Below, one piece after another: positions 7,633-15,182 of a stretch of 16,932 nt of DNA; positions within the stretch are counted from its first letter, which is position 1, and each line of letters opens with the position of its first letter. The notes below the pieces were generated by a model, which saw nothing but the letters and a program-made list of their open reading frames with translations, searched no databases and was not told the DNA's origin. The translations under genes were made by a program, and so were the position numbers. Origin of the DNA: Flavobacteriaceae bacterium (GTDB lineage: Bacteria; Bacteroidota; Bacteroidia; Flavobacteriales; Flavobacteriaceae); assembly GCA_015489265.1 (NCBI GenBank), contig WFZY01000287.1, positions 1 through 16,932 on the forward strand, written 5' to 3'.

Positions 7633-8673
7633 TTATTTTCCGATTTTAACCAATTCAACTTTAAAGATTAAATCGGAGTTGGGTGGAATAACACCGCCGG
7701 CACCACGTTCGCCATAACCTAAATGCGGTGGAATAAACAAATATGCTATGCTACCTTCTTTGAGTTGCATGATACCTTTGTCCCAACCGGCAATTACACG
7801 TCCTTTACCTACTTGAAACCCAATAGGTTGACCGCGATCGTAGGAGGAGTCAAATTTGGTGCCGTCGGGCAGGTAACCGGTATAATGGACTTGTACCCAT
7901 TCGCCGGCTTTGGGTTTTCTACCGGTGCCTTCTTTTTCAATTAATATTTTTAATCCGGAAGGATCTTCCTTGGCTTGTGCTTTCTTAGCAGCCAAATCTG
8001 CAGCTAATTTCTTTTTAGCTTCATTTTTCTTTTGTTCGGCAGCTGTTTTTTCTTTCATATAATCATTAAAGACCTTAACGGCATCAAATTTTTTGGCATC
8101 TTTACCTTTTCTAATGATAGTAACTTTTCTGATAGTATCCCCTTTTCTAATCTTCTGGACTACATCAAAACCTTTGACGGTATAGCCAAATACACTATAC
8201 TTACCATCTAAAAAAGGGGTGTCAGCCAAAGTGATAAAAAACTGACTGCCATTGGTATCAGGTCTATTTTCTCTAGCCATTGATAAGGCTCCTTTGGTGT
8301 GTTTGAGGTCGGATATTTCATTTTTAAATTGATACCCCGGACCACCTTGTCCGTTACCCAAAGGATCGCCACCTTGAATGACAAAATCTTGTTGCGCCCC
8401 TGTTGCTTTGCTGACGACGCGATGAAAAGTCAAGCCGTCATAAAAGGGCTTACCTTTATATTCTTTTTTGACATAAGGGTTGGTACCTTCTGCCAAGGTT
8501 ACAAAATTGGCTACTGTTACCGGTGCTTTATCCGGACGCAATTGCAATAAAATATTGCCTTTGTCTGTTTGCAGTTCGGCATACAATCCGTCTTTTAAGT
8601 CGGGATATTTAGATGATTTACATCCGCTTAAGCCTACAATCAATACTAATAAAATCCAGTTGATTTGTTTCAT
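7633..8673 (-). CDS. Cyclophilin-FKBP fusion peptidyl-prolyl isomerase, lipoprotein
   Basis: The 346-residue protein is two prolyl isomerases in one chain. A lipoprotein signal ends in LSGC with Cys18. Residues 28-190 form a cyclophilin: FHRVV with the catalytic Arg85, FVIQGGD at 97-103, GALSMAR, NGSQFFIT and the DGKYSVFG turn. Residues 200-235 are an Ala/Lys-rich helical linker. Residues 240-346 form an FKBP: HYTG at 263-266, FDSS from Phe274, VIAGWDKG with Trp297, and LGYGERGAGG with Tyr320. The main catalytic residues of both domains are present, so both should be active. It likely helps fold exported proteins at the periplasmic face of a membrane. It starts 2 bases after the gldI stop, within an nrnA-gldI-PPIase operon. 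Confidence 0.93.
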   Translation of the reverse strand: MKQINWILLVLIVGLSGCKSSKYPDLKDGLYAELQTDKGNILLQLRPDKAPVTVANFVTLAEGTNPYVKKEYKGKPFYDGLTFHRVVSKATGAQQDFVIQGGDPLGNGQGGPGYQFKNEISDLKHTKGALSMARENRPDTNGSQFFITLADTPFLDGKYSVFGYTVKGFDVVQKIRKGDTIRKVTIIRKGKDAKKFDAVKVFNDYMKEKTAAEQKKNEAKKKLAADLAAKKAQAKEDPSGLKILIEKEGTGRKPKAGEWVQVHYTGYLPDGTKFDSSYDRGQPIGFQVGKGRVIAGWDKGIMQLKEGSIAYLFIPPHLGYGERGAGGVIPPNSDLIFKVELVKIGK

Positions 8674-8675
8674 AA

Positions 8676-9227
8676 TTATTCTGTTTTTTGTTTGTCTATC
8701 TTTTTAATTTTTAGTTCAACAATTAAAGGAATATTGGTTCCTATCTTTTTTTCATCTCCATGAAATCCGTAGGCAGCACTAGATGGAAAAATAAATACAG
8801 CCACTTCGCCTTCTTTGAGTAGTTTTACGGCTTCTCGAAATCCTCTAAAATAATTTTCGTGATCGACACGATAGGTTTTGTCACCGATTTCATCAAAACT
8901 GTAAATGATATTACCACTCAAATCTTTGATTTCGTAGTTGAGTAAAACTTGATCACCGGCTTCCGGTGTTTTTTTTGCCGTTTGGTTTTGTTGCAGATAA
9001 TAATACCAAAATCCATTACCGGAATTGATATAATGATGAATTGTATCTTTTGCAATCATTTCTGATATATAAGCTTCTTCGCGCCGGTTGAGTTCCTGAT
9101 TATGTCGCACCGATTCCATATCAATATGTGATTTTTGGTGTTGTACCGGTTCACGAGCAGCCTGATTGTTGTTTTTACACGACCAAAAAAGTATAACGAT
9201 ACTGAAATTTAAAAATATTTTAATCAT
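8676..9227 (-). CDS. gldI: Gliding motility-associated FKBP-type lipoprotein GldI
   Basis: The 183-residue product is a lipoprotein (short hydrophobic signal ending WSC, Cys17). After a linker it carries the GldI signature FWYYY (73-77) and an FKBP-like domain at about 88-177, with AGDQVLLNYEI, RGFREAVKLLKEGE and the PSSAAYGFHGD loop at 148-158. GldI is needed for gliding in Flavobacterium johnsoniae and is thought to help fold gliding or T9SS proteins. Compared with the neighbouring FKBP domain the active site is altered: the position of the pocket tryptophan is not Trp (FREAVK in place of GWDKG). It may therefore act more as a chaperone, as is common in GldI. It overlaps nrnA by 8 bases and is followed after 2 bases by the PPIase gene. 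gldN in the same window makes a T9SS role coherent. Confidence 0.9.
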   Translation of the reverse strand: MIKIFLNFSIVILFWSCKNNNQAAREPVQHQKSHIDMESVRHNQELNRREEAYISEMIAKDTIHHYINSGNGFWYYYLQQNQTAKKTPEAGDQVLLNYEIKDLSGNIIYSFDEIGDKTYRVDHENYFRGFREAVKLLKEGEVAVFIFPSSAAYGFHGDEKKIGTNIPLIVELKIKKIDKQKTE

Positions 9228-10245
9228 TTTTGGCTTGTAATTCGGTTATAAATTCGGGTAATTTTTCTAAAAATAATTGGACGGCTTCATCCAAATTTGT
9301 TTGGGTTCTGCCTCCGGCAGCATTTTTATGTCCACCACCATTAAAATATCTTTTGGCAAACGCATTTGCCGGAAAATTACCTTTAGAACGGAAAGAGATT
9401 CTGACTCCTTCTTGCTCATTCTCTAAAAACATCACGGCAAAATCGGCATCTTTAAGTGATAAACCATAGTTGACAAAACCCTCGGTATCTCCCTTTTGAT
9501 AGTGGTGTTTTTTTAAATCGGACCGGCTCAGGGCAATATAAGCGGTTTTATATTGCGGTAAAAAGATGAGTTTGTTAAGAGCTTCACCTAATAGATGTAA
9601 CTTATCTAATGAAAATGAATCATAGATTTTGATTTGTATGTCATTGTGATTGATGCCTTTTTTCATCAAATCGGCGGCAATACACATGGTATGAGGGGTT
9701 GTATTTGGAAATTTAAAAGAGCCGGTATCTGTCATAATGCCGGTATATAAGCAAGTTGCCATATCTTGGTCTATAAGATTTGATCCGTCCAAAGCTGAAA
9801 TAAAGTCATAAACCATTTCACTGGTAGAACTTTTAGAGGAGTCCGAAAGTTTGAATTTGGCATAATCAGCCGGTTCCAAATGGTGATCTATCATCACAAA
9901 TGTTCGGTCTTTTAAAGTTTTTAAGTATTTTTCAAAATCTTTCCCAACGCGGGATAAATCGTTAAAATCCAAGGTGAAGATTAGCTGAGAATTTTTTAAT
10001 ATTTCTTGTATTTTTTGAGTTTGTTGTTCAAAAATTAAAACATCATTAATACCCGGAAGCCATTTAAGATAATTAGGAATTTCATTAGGCGAAACCAAAT
10101 CAACTTTAATATCTCGTTTTTGCAAATATTGTTTTAATGCCAAACCCGACCCCAAAGCATCACCATCCGGATTGCGATGAATAATTATGGCACTTTGTTG
10201 TATTTGTGTCAATAAGTGTTTTAAGGTATCCGGAATTTTTATCAT
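9220..10245 (-). CDS. nrnA: DHH-family oligoribonuclease / pAp phosphatase (NrnA-like)
   Basis: NrnA-type enzymes degrade very short RNAs and dephosphorylate 3'-phosphoadenosine 5'-phosphate; some relatives act on cyclic dinucleotides. The 341 residues contain the DHH domain motifs HRNPDGDALGS (His23, Asp27, Asp29), LDFND (Asp93), IDHH at 119-122 and TGIMTDTGSF (Asp173). The C-terminal DHHA1 substrate domain ends in GGGHKNAAGG at 303-312. All Mn-binding residues are there and length is typical. It heads a minus-strand operon and overlaps gldI by 8 bases. A TATTTTTG box lies 18 bases before the ATG. Another ATG 4 bases upstream is out of frame. Which of the two activities matters in this host cannot be read from sequence. 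Confidence 0.92.
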   Translation of the reverse strand: MIKIPDTLKHLLTQIQQSAIIIHRNPDGDALGSGLALKQYLQKRDIKVDLVSPNEIPNYLKWLPGINDVLIFEQQTQKIQEILKNSQLIFTLDFNDLSRVGKDFEKYLKTLKDRTFVMIDHHLEPADYAKFKLSDSSKSSTSEMVYDFISALDGSNLIDQDMATCLYTGIMTDTGSFKFPNTTPHTMCIAADLMKKGINHNDIQIKIYDSFSLDKLHLLGEALNKLIFLPQYKTAYIALSRSDLKKHHYQKGDTEGFVNYGLSLKDADFAVMFLENEQEGVRISFRSKGNFPANAFAKRYFNGGGHKNAAGGRTQTNLDEAVQLFLEKLPEFITELQAKND

Positions 10246-10263
10246 TCATCTTAATTTAATTGA

Positions 10264-10271
10264 CAAAAATA
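10264..10271 (-). promoter_or_regulatory. Candidate -7 box (TATTTTTG) for the nrnA operon
   Basis: The minus strand reads TATTTTTGTCA, exact to TAnnTTTG and identical over 11 bases to the box before the antiporter gene at 11902. It is 18 bases before the nrnA ATG. I see no TTG at the -33 distance. No terminator is visible between arcC and this box, so some readthrough from arcC is possible. Confidence 0.45.
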
Positions 10272-10349
10272 CGAAATTATTAAGAAGTTTTGACGAGAAT
10301 TTTTAAGAATAATTGTAATAGCCGGTTCTTAGTAATTTGCAGCCAACTT

Positions 10350-11300
10350 TTAAGCTTTGACAATTTTAGTACCGTCTTGATTTTTGATACCCTTTAAATC
10401 GGTAACTAAAACTTCCTTGCCACCGGCTTCAATAAAATCAATAGCAGCTTGGATCTTTGGCGCCATATTACCTTCACCGAATTTACCTTCTTTCATATAT
10501 TTGGCTGCCTCTTGTATATTGATGGTTTTAAGGGCTTGCTGGCGGTCTGTCCCATAGTCGAGATATACATAAGGGACATCGGTTAAGATGATAAACTGGT
10601 CGGCATTGATTTGTTTGGCCAGTAAAGCGCTTGCCAAATCTTTGTCGATAACCGCTTCTGCACCATGTATGGTGTTGCCTTCAATGGTAACCGGTACCCC
10701 TCCGCCACCTACTGCTATTACAATTGCACCGCTTCGTGCTAATGTGTTTATGGTATTTTTGCTGATAATATCTACCGGTTTAGGAGAAGGTACAACTCGT
10801 CGCCAGCCGGTTTTGCCATTTTTGGTTTCTTGTTTAAAAACCCAGTTTTTTTCTGCTTGCATTTTTTTGACTTCAGCCAAATCATAGTAGGTTTTTCCAA
10901 CGCGTTTGGTCGGATTTTGAAAGGCAGGATCATCTATGGCAACTTCTACCATAGTGTTGGTAGAAATGACTTCGCGTGTGATATTATTTTGGTGTAACAG
11001 ACTAAAGAGTTCACTTTGTATCAAATAGCCTATTTCGCTTTGTGTATCGGCAACCGCTACATCTAATGGTACTTGCGGAATATTGTAAATTTGTTCACCG
11101 GCATCATTTTTTAATAAAATATAACCAACTTGCGGTCCATTACCATGTGTAATTATCAAATTATGCCCTTCATTTATGATAGGAAAAATATTTTTTAAGG
11201 TTTCTCTGACATTCAAATTTTGTTCAGTAATACTTCCTTTTTGTCCGTTTTTGAGCAATGCATTGCCACCGAGGGCTATGATGATTAATTTTTTAGTCAT
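10350..11300 (-). CDS. arcC: Carbamate kinase
   Basis: Carbamate kinase makes ATP from carbamoyl phosphate and ADP, releasing ammonia and CO2, or runs the other way. The 316-residue product is typical in length and shows the amino-acid-kinase family motifs: ALGGNAL at 9-15, HGNGPQVG at 52-59, the GWRRVVPSPKP segment at 175-185, VGGGGVPV around 197-204, AVIDKDLAS at 216-224 and GNMAPKI at 277-283. Fermentative or energy-yielding use normally needs arginine deiminase and ornithine carbamoyltransferase (arcA, arcB) or agmatine/allantoin enzymes. None of those is within this window, so its source of carbamoyl phosphate cannot be told. It appears to be a single gene with its start facing the divergent region 11301-11500. 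A near -7 box (TAAATTCG, 11321-11328, one mismatch) lies 20 bases before the ATG. Confidence 0.95.
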   Translation of the reverse strand: MTKKLIIIALGGNALLKNGQKGSITEQNLNVRETLKNIFPIINEGHNLIITHGNGPQVGYILLKNDAGEQIYNIPQVPLDVAVADTQSEIGYLIQSELFSLLHQNNITREVISTNTMVEVAIDDPAFQNPTKRVGKTYYDLAEVKKMQAEKNWVFKQETKNGKTGWRRVVPSPKPVDIISKNTINTLARSGAIVIAVGGGGVPVTIEGNTIHGAEAVIDKDLASALLAKQINADQFIILTDVPYVYLDYGTDRQQALKTINIQEAAKYMKEGKFGEGNMAPKIQAAIDFIEAGGKEVLVTDLKGIKNQDGTKIVKA

Positions 11301-11453
11301 TTTTTATAAATTAAGGAATGCGAATTTAAGAAAAAATTTTATTCTGAATTAATTGAAAAATAAAATAGATCCGAAGGTAGATTTATCCAACAAATCCAAC
11401 ATTTAGAAAGATAAAATAAGCTATTTATTTGCTAGTGCCTACCCGATAAATTC

Positions 11454-11484
11454 TTGGAAGTCTAATCTTTTTATCTGATATTTG
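11454..11484 (+). promoter_or_regulatory. Weak promoter candidate in the arcC / MazG-like divergent region
   Basis: TTG at 11454-11456 and GATATTTG at 11477-11484 are spaced 20 bases, as for Bacteroidota -33/-7 pairs. The second box has one mismatch to TAnnTTTG. The ATG follows 16 bases later. The rest of the 200-base region 11301-11500 is AT-rich, with no hairpin, riboswitch or small gene that I can recognise. Confidence 0.3.
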
Positions 11485-11500
11485 TAAAAAACACTAAATC

Positions 11501-11827
11501 ATGCCCTTAAAAACCATACAACAACAAGTCGATGATTGGATTAAACAATATGGTGTGCGATATTTTAACGAGCTTACCAATATGGCTATTTTAACCGAAG
11601 AAGTGGGCGAAGTAGCACGTATTATGGCACGACGTTACGGAGAACAGTCAGAAAAAGAAACGGATAAATCAAAAGATTTGGGTGAAGAACTTGCCGACGT
11701 ATTATTTGTATTGACAGCCATTGCCAATCAAACCGGTGTAGATTTGCAAGCGGCATGGGAACAAAAAATGCAAATCAGAACCCGGCGTGATAAAGAACGG
11801 CATCGCCGTAATCAAAAATTGCAATAA
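11501..11827 (+). CDS. MazG-like nucleotide pyrophosphohydrolase (single domain)
   Basis: The 108-residue protein is a one-domain member of the all-alpha NTP pyrophosphohydrolase superfamily, which cleaves non-canonical or surplus (d)NTPs. The metal site is intact: EExxE at 33-37 (EEVGE) and ExxD at 63-66 (ELAD), with the intervening helices LTNMAILTEEVGEVARIMARR and DVLFVLTAIANQTGVDL. The C-terminus is strongly basic (RTRRDKERHRRNQK), which may be a disordered tail. It differs from the two-domain MazG at 2885-3655, so the genome has at least two such enzymes. It starts a short plus-strand pair with the antiporter, but 74 bases and a promoter-like box separate them. Substrate cannot be predicted. 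Confidence 0.87.
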   Translation: MPLKTIQQQVDDWIKQYGVRYFNELTNMAILTEEVGEVARIMARRYGEQSEKETDKSKDLGEELADVLFVLTAIANQTGVDLQAAWEQKMQIRTRRDKERHRRNQKLQ

Positions 11828-11869
11828 TCAGATAATTAGTGATAGCAGCTTTTATGGATATAAAAAGTG

Positions 11870-11877
11870 TATTTTTG
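11870..11877 (+). promoter_or_regulatory. Candidate -7 box (TATTTTTG) for the antiporter gene
   Basis: TATTTTTGTCA lies 24 bases before the ATG at 11902 and is an exact TAnnTTTG match. A weak TTTATGG around 11851-11857 is the only -33-like element. It suggests the antiporter is transcribed separately from the MazG-like gene. Confidence 0.42.
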
Positions 11878-11901
11878 TCAAAAACGAATTAGAGAAATTA
11901 T

Positions 11902-13818
11902 ATGGATTTTACGCTGTTTAAATATTTGACCGGTTTTTTTATTGTTTCAATTGCGGCATTTCAAATTGCCAAATTCTTGCAAAAGAAAATCCATTTTCCG
12001 CTGATAACCGGTTTGATATTGACCGGTATTTTAGCCGGTAGCTCTTTTTTGGGTTTTATACCCGATCACGCTTTGCCCAAATTGAATTTTTTAAATGAAA
12101 TTGCTTTGGCAATTATCGCTTTTTCTGCCGGTGCCGAATTGCATTTAGAAGAACTACGCAGCCGTTTGAACAGTATCAAATGGATGAGTATTGCCCAACT
12201 TCTGATCACTTTTATAGTCAGTAGCATATTTGTGTTTTTTATAGCCGGACATATTCCGTTTATGAATGGCATGGACTTTAAGGTGCGTGTAGCTATAGCA
12301 CTTCTTTTCGGAACTATTTTTGTGGCGCGTTCGCCTTCGTCGGCTATAGCCATTATCAATGAAATGCGGGCGCGCGGTCCTTTTGTTAAAACGGCTATGG
12401 GGGTTACGGTTGTAATTGATGTATTAGTCATCATTCTTTTTGCCGTTACCTTTGCTATCGTTAAAACTATTATTAGCGGAGAAGCGCTAAATCTGAATTT
12501 TTTAATCGTTTTATTGCTTGAAATTACTGTTTCTATCATTTTAGGTTGGGTTTTCGGTAAAATTTTAAAAGGACTTTTACAAACCAACTTGCCGTTTTAT
12601 TTTAAAGCGGTTATGATTATCGTCATTGGGTACAGTATTTATTTACTGAACCACTGGGTGAGTCATCAAGCCCATTTGGCCGGACATCATTTTGAGTTGG
12701 AAGCATTATTAATAGCCATTATCGCAAGTTTTTATGTAACGAATTACACAACGTATAATCATGAGTTTGAAGAGATTATCAACCGGATTAGTCCGTATAT
12801 TTATATCGTCTTTTTTACTTTGACCGGTGATTCTTTATCCTTGCAAACCTTGATTCATGTATTGGGAATTGCACTCATTTTGTTTGCGGTACGGATACTG
12901 TCATTAATCATAGGTGGGTATTTTGGTACTTGGGCAGCCAAAGATGAAACTAAATATGCCAAAATGGCTTGGATGCCTTATGTAACGCAAGCAGGCGTTG
13001 CAATTGGTTTAACGACCATGGTTTCTGAAACTTATCCGGAATGGGGACATGAATTTGAAACCATAATCATAGCCATTATAGTTTTAAATCAAATTATTGG
13101 ACCACCGTTATTTAAGTGGGCGATTAAATATGTAGGCGAAGCACATCAAAAACAAGAATATCACGCTACTCAAACCCAACATCAAGCGGTTATATTTAGT
13201 TTGGATAGTATTTCCTTAGCATTGGCACGACTACTGCAACAACAGGGTTGGTCGGTCAAAATTGTAACAACTCAAAAAGATTATAATGTTAATGATATCA
13301 AGGTCTTACAAGCTGATACTTATAACAAAAATAGTATTGCCAAACTGAATTTAGGGAATCCGGACAGTATTATTCTGTTGTATCCGGATGATGAGAAAAA
13401 TTTTGAAATAGCCGAATGGCTCTATGAAACCATTGGGTCGCCCAATATGATTACCCGATTGGAATCCGGTTCGTTTGCTCAAAAATTTAAAGAAATAGGT
13501 GTAAAGGTCATAGAACCGACTGCTGCTATGGTCAACCTGTTGGATCACATGGTGAGAGCGCCCGAAGCAACGAATATCTTACTTGGGTTTGATAAAGACC
13601 AAGATACGATTGATGTTGAAGTTCGCAATCCGGATTTGCTGGGTTTGCGTATTCGTGACTTACACTTGCCGCAAGATGTCATCATCTTATCACTCAAGCG
13701 TCGTGGCAATACGGTTATTACTCATGGATATACACAATTGCGTTTGGGCGATATACTGACTTTTGTCGGGTCAAAAGAAAGCTTGGAACAAGTACGCATG
13801 CGTTTTGAATTTTCTTAA
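11902..13818 (+). CDS. CPA2-type cation:proton antiporter with C-terminal RCK domains
   Basis: The 638-residue inner-membrane protein has about 12 hydrophobic helices over 1-425, as in Kef/Na+-H+ exchangers. It carries the early TGILAG loop (41-46), the family loop FVARSPSSAIAI at 140-151 and an acidic residue in the core helix (VVIDVLVI, Asp163). A cytosolic regulatory tail follows: an RCK_N-like region at about 438-550 and an RCK_C (TrkA-C) domain at about 560-638 (LGLRIRDLHLP, LRLGDILTFVG). Such proteins exchange K+ or Na+ for protons and are gated by ligands at the RCK part. Two oddities: the first RCK strand reads VIFSLDSISLALA where NAD-binding members have a glycine-rich loop, and the core motif is Ile-Asp, not the usual Gln-Asp or Asp-Asp. 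Ion and ligand are unknown. Its stop overlaps that of mgtE by 4 bases. Confidence 0.9.
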   Translation: MDFTLFKYLTGFFIVSIAAFQIAKFLQKKIHFPLITGLILTGILAGSSFLGFIPDHALPKLNFLNEIALAIIAFSAGAELHLEELRSRLNSIKWMSIAQLLITFIVSSIFVFFIAGHIPFMNGMDFKVRVAIALLFGTIFVARSPSSAIAIINEMRARGPFVKTAMGVTVVIDVLVIILFAVTFAIVKTIISGEALNLNFLIVLLLEITVSIILGWVFGKILKGLLQTNLPFYFKAVMIIVIGYSIYLLNHWVSHQAHLAGHHFELEALLIAIIASFYVTNYTTYNHEFEEIINRISPYIYIVFFTLTGDSLSLQTLIHVLGIALILFAVRILSLIIGGYFGTWAAKDETKYAKMAWMPYVTQAGVAIGLTTMVSETYPEWGHEFETIIIAIIVLNQIIGPPLFKWAIKYVGEAHQKQEYHATQTQHQAVIFSLDSISLALARLLQQQGWSVKIVTTQKDYNVNDIKVLQADTYNKNSIAKLNLGNPDSIILLYPDDEKNFEIAEWLYETIGSPNMITRLESGSFAQKFKEIGVKVIEPTAAMVNLLDHMVRAPEATNILLGFDKDQDTIDVEVRNPDLLGLRIRDLHLPQDVIILSLKRRGNTVITHGYTQLRLGDILTFVGSKESLEQVRMRFEFS

Positions 13819-15182
13819 AAACCCAAAATCATTTTGGCAATGGTAAAAAAGATATAGATACCGAAAATATCGTTACTGGTGGTGATAAACGGACCGGTAG
13901 CGACGGCAGGGTCGATCCCGCGTTTGTGAAGAAATAACGGAATAAAAGTTCCGATTAACGATGCCATAATGATAACGGAAACTAACGAAATAGCTACGGT
14001 TATAGCCATTTTCAAGTCAAAACCCGTTAAGATATGTCCTAATAGAAATTTACCAATCAGCAATAAAATAATAGCTAATATGATACCGTTCATCAAGCTT
14101 AAGGATACTTCTTTAATCAGTCGTTTCCAAATAGAACCCGAAAGTGTTCCATTTGCCAATCCTTGTACGACTATAGCTGATGATTGTACACCGACATTAC
14201 CGGCAGTTGCGGCGATAAGCGGTGTAAAGAAGAACAGAGTGCCGTATTGATTCATGGCATTTCCGAAACCACTTAAGACAATAACGCTGGCAAAACCACC
14301 AATCAGTGCTACGATTAACCATGGCAAACGGGCTTTCATCAGTTGTAAAATAGAGTCGTCGGCTTCAACGTCTTCGGAAATACCGGCAGCCATTTGGTAG
14401 TCTTTTTCGGCTTCTTCTTTGATATAATCAACGACATCATCAATGGTAATTTGCCCGACCAATCTACCCATTTCATCAACAACCGGTATGACAAACAAAT
14501 CATATTTTTGCATGACACGAGCCACTTCATCTGCCGAATCGTTGACATTGACATAGTGAATATTGTCGTTATATACATCTTTTATCGGTGTTTTGGTCGA
14601 AGTGGTTAAGAGTTTTTTTAAAGACAAGCGTCCTTCCAGATGGTCTTCATCATCTACAACATAAATAGTATGGACTTTTTCCATTTCTTCGGCTTGTTTG
14701 CGCATTTCGGCAACGGCTCGCAGGACATTCCAATTTTCATTGACTTTGACAAATTCTTTTCCCATCAAGCCCCCGGCAGTGTCTTCATCATATCGCAACA
14801 ATTCGACAATGTCTTTGGCATGTTCTTTATCATCAATATGTGAGATGACTTCCACCTTTTTATCTTCGGGCAGGTCGGCAATGATGTCGGCAGCATCATC
14901 AGTTTCCAACTCTTCAACTTCTTCTGCAATTTCTTTGGCTGAGAGATTTTCAAGTATTTTTTCTTTAAGGTCGTCGTCCAGTTCGGCTATAATATCAGCC
15001 GTCACATCACTGTCAAGCAACCGGATGACATACAATGCTTGGTCAAAATCGAGCTCATCCAGAATTTCGGCTAAATCGGCAGCATGCAGACCATCCAATA
15101 ATTGCACAATACGGGCATTGTTTTTTTGTGCAATATATTTTTGAAGTTCTTCGGTAATATGTTGGTGTTCTTTAAAGGTCAT
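13815..15182 (-). CDS. mgtE: Magnesium transporter MgtE
   Basis: MgtE is a dimeric Mg2+ channel whose cytosolic domains sense Mg2+ and close the pore. The 455 residues have the standard layout: an acidic helical N domain (about 20-135, repeats such as LHAADLAEILDEL and ETDDAADIIADL), two CBS domains (about 137-262, including YVVDDEDHLEGRLSLKKLL and VIPVVDEMGRLVGQITIDDVVDYI), a plug helix, and five membrane helices from about 285 to the end. GNVGVQSSAIVVQGLANG at 328-345 is the conserved pore-helix motif. RGIDPAVATGPF contains Asp424, matching the conserved pore aspartate. The many acidic residues in the N and CBS domains fit Mg2+ sensing. The start overlaps the rsmA end by 11 bases, so the two genes are co-transcribed. 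Confidence 0.95.
   Translation of the reverse strand: MTFKEHQHITEELQKYIAQKNNARIVQLLDGLHAADLAEILDELDFDQALYVIRLLDSDVTADIIAELDDDLKEKILENLSAKEIAEEVEELETDDAADIIADLPEDKKVEVISHIDDKEHAKDIVELLRYDEDTAGGLMGKEFVKVNENWNVLRAVAEMRKQAEEMEKVHTIYVVDDEDHLEGRLSLKKLLTTSTKTPIKDVYNDNIHYVNVNDSADEVARVMQKYDLFVIPVVDEMGRLVGQITIDDVVDYIKEEAEKDYQMAAGISEDVEADDSILQLMKARLPWLIVALIGGFASVIVLSGFGNAMNQYGTLFFFTPLIAATAGNVGVQSSAIVVQGLANGTLSGSIWKRLIKEVSLSLMNGIILAIILLLIGKFLLGHILTGFDLKMAITVAISLVSVIIMASLIGTFIPLFLHKRGIDPAVATGPFITTSNDIFGIYIFFTIAKMILGF

Noticed and set aside
11301..11500. Small gene, riboswitch or terminator in the divergent spacer
   Set aside because: I found no open frame with a plausible product and no stable hairpin; only weak promoter-like boxes are present.
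12066..12587. 173-codon minus-strand frame inside the antiporter gene
   Set aside because: It is a complement of membrane-helix codons, has no start context and is antisense to a clear gene.
14698..15144. 148-codon open frame on the plus strand, Ser/Ala-rich
   Set aside because: It lies wholly antisense to mgtE, and its composition is the mirror of the Asp/Glu-rich mgtE sequence.
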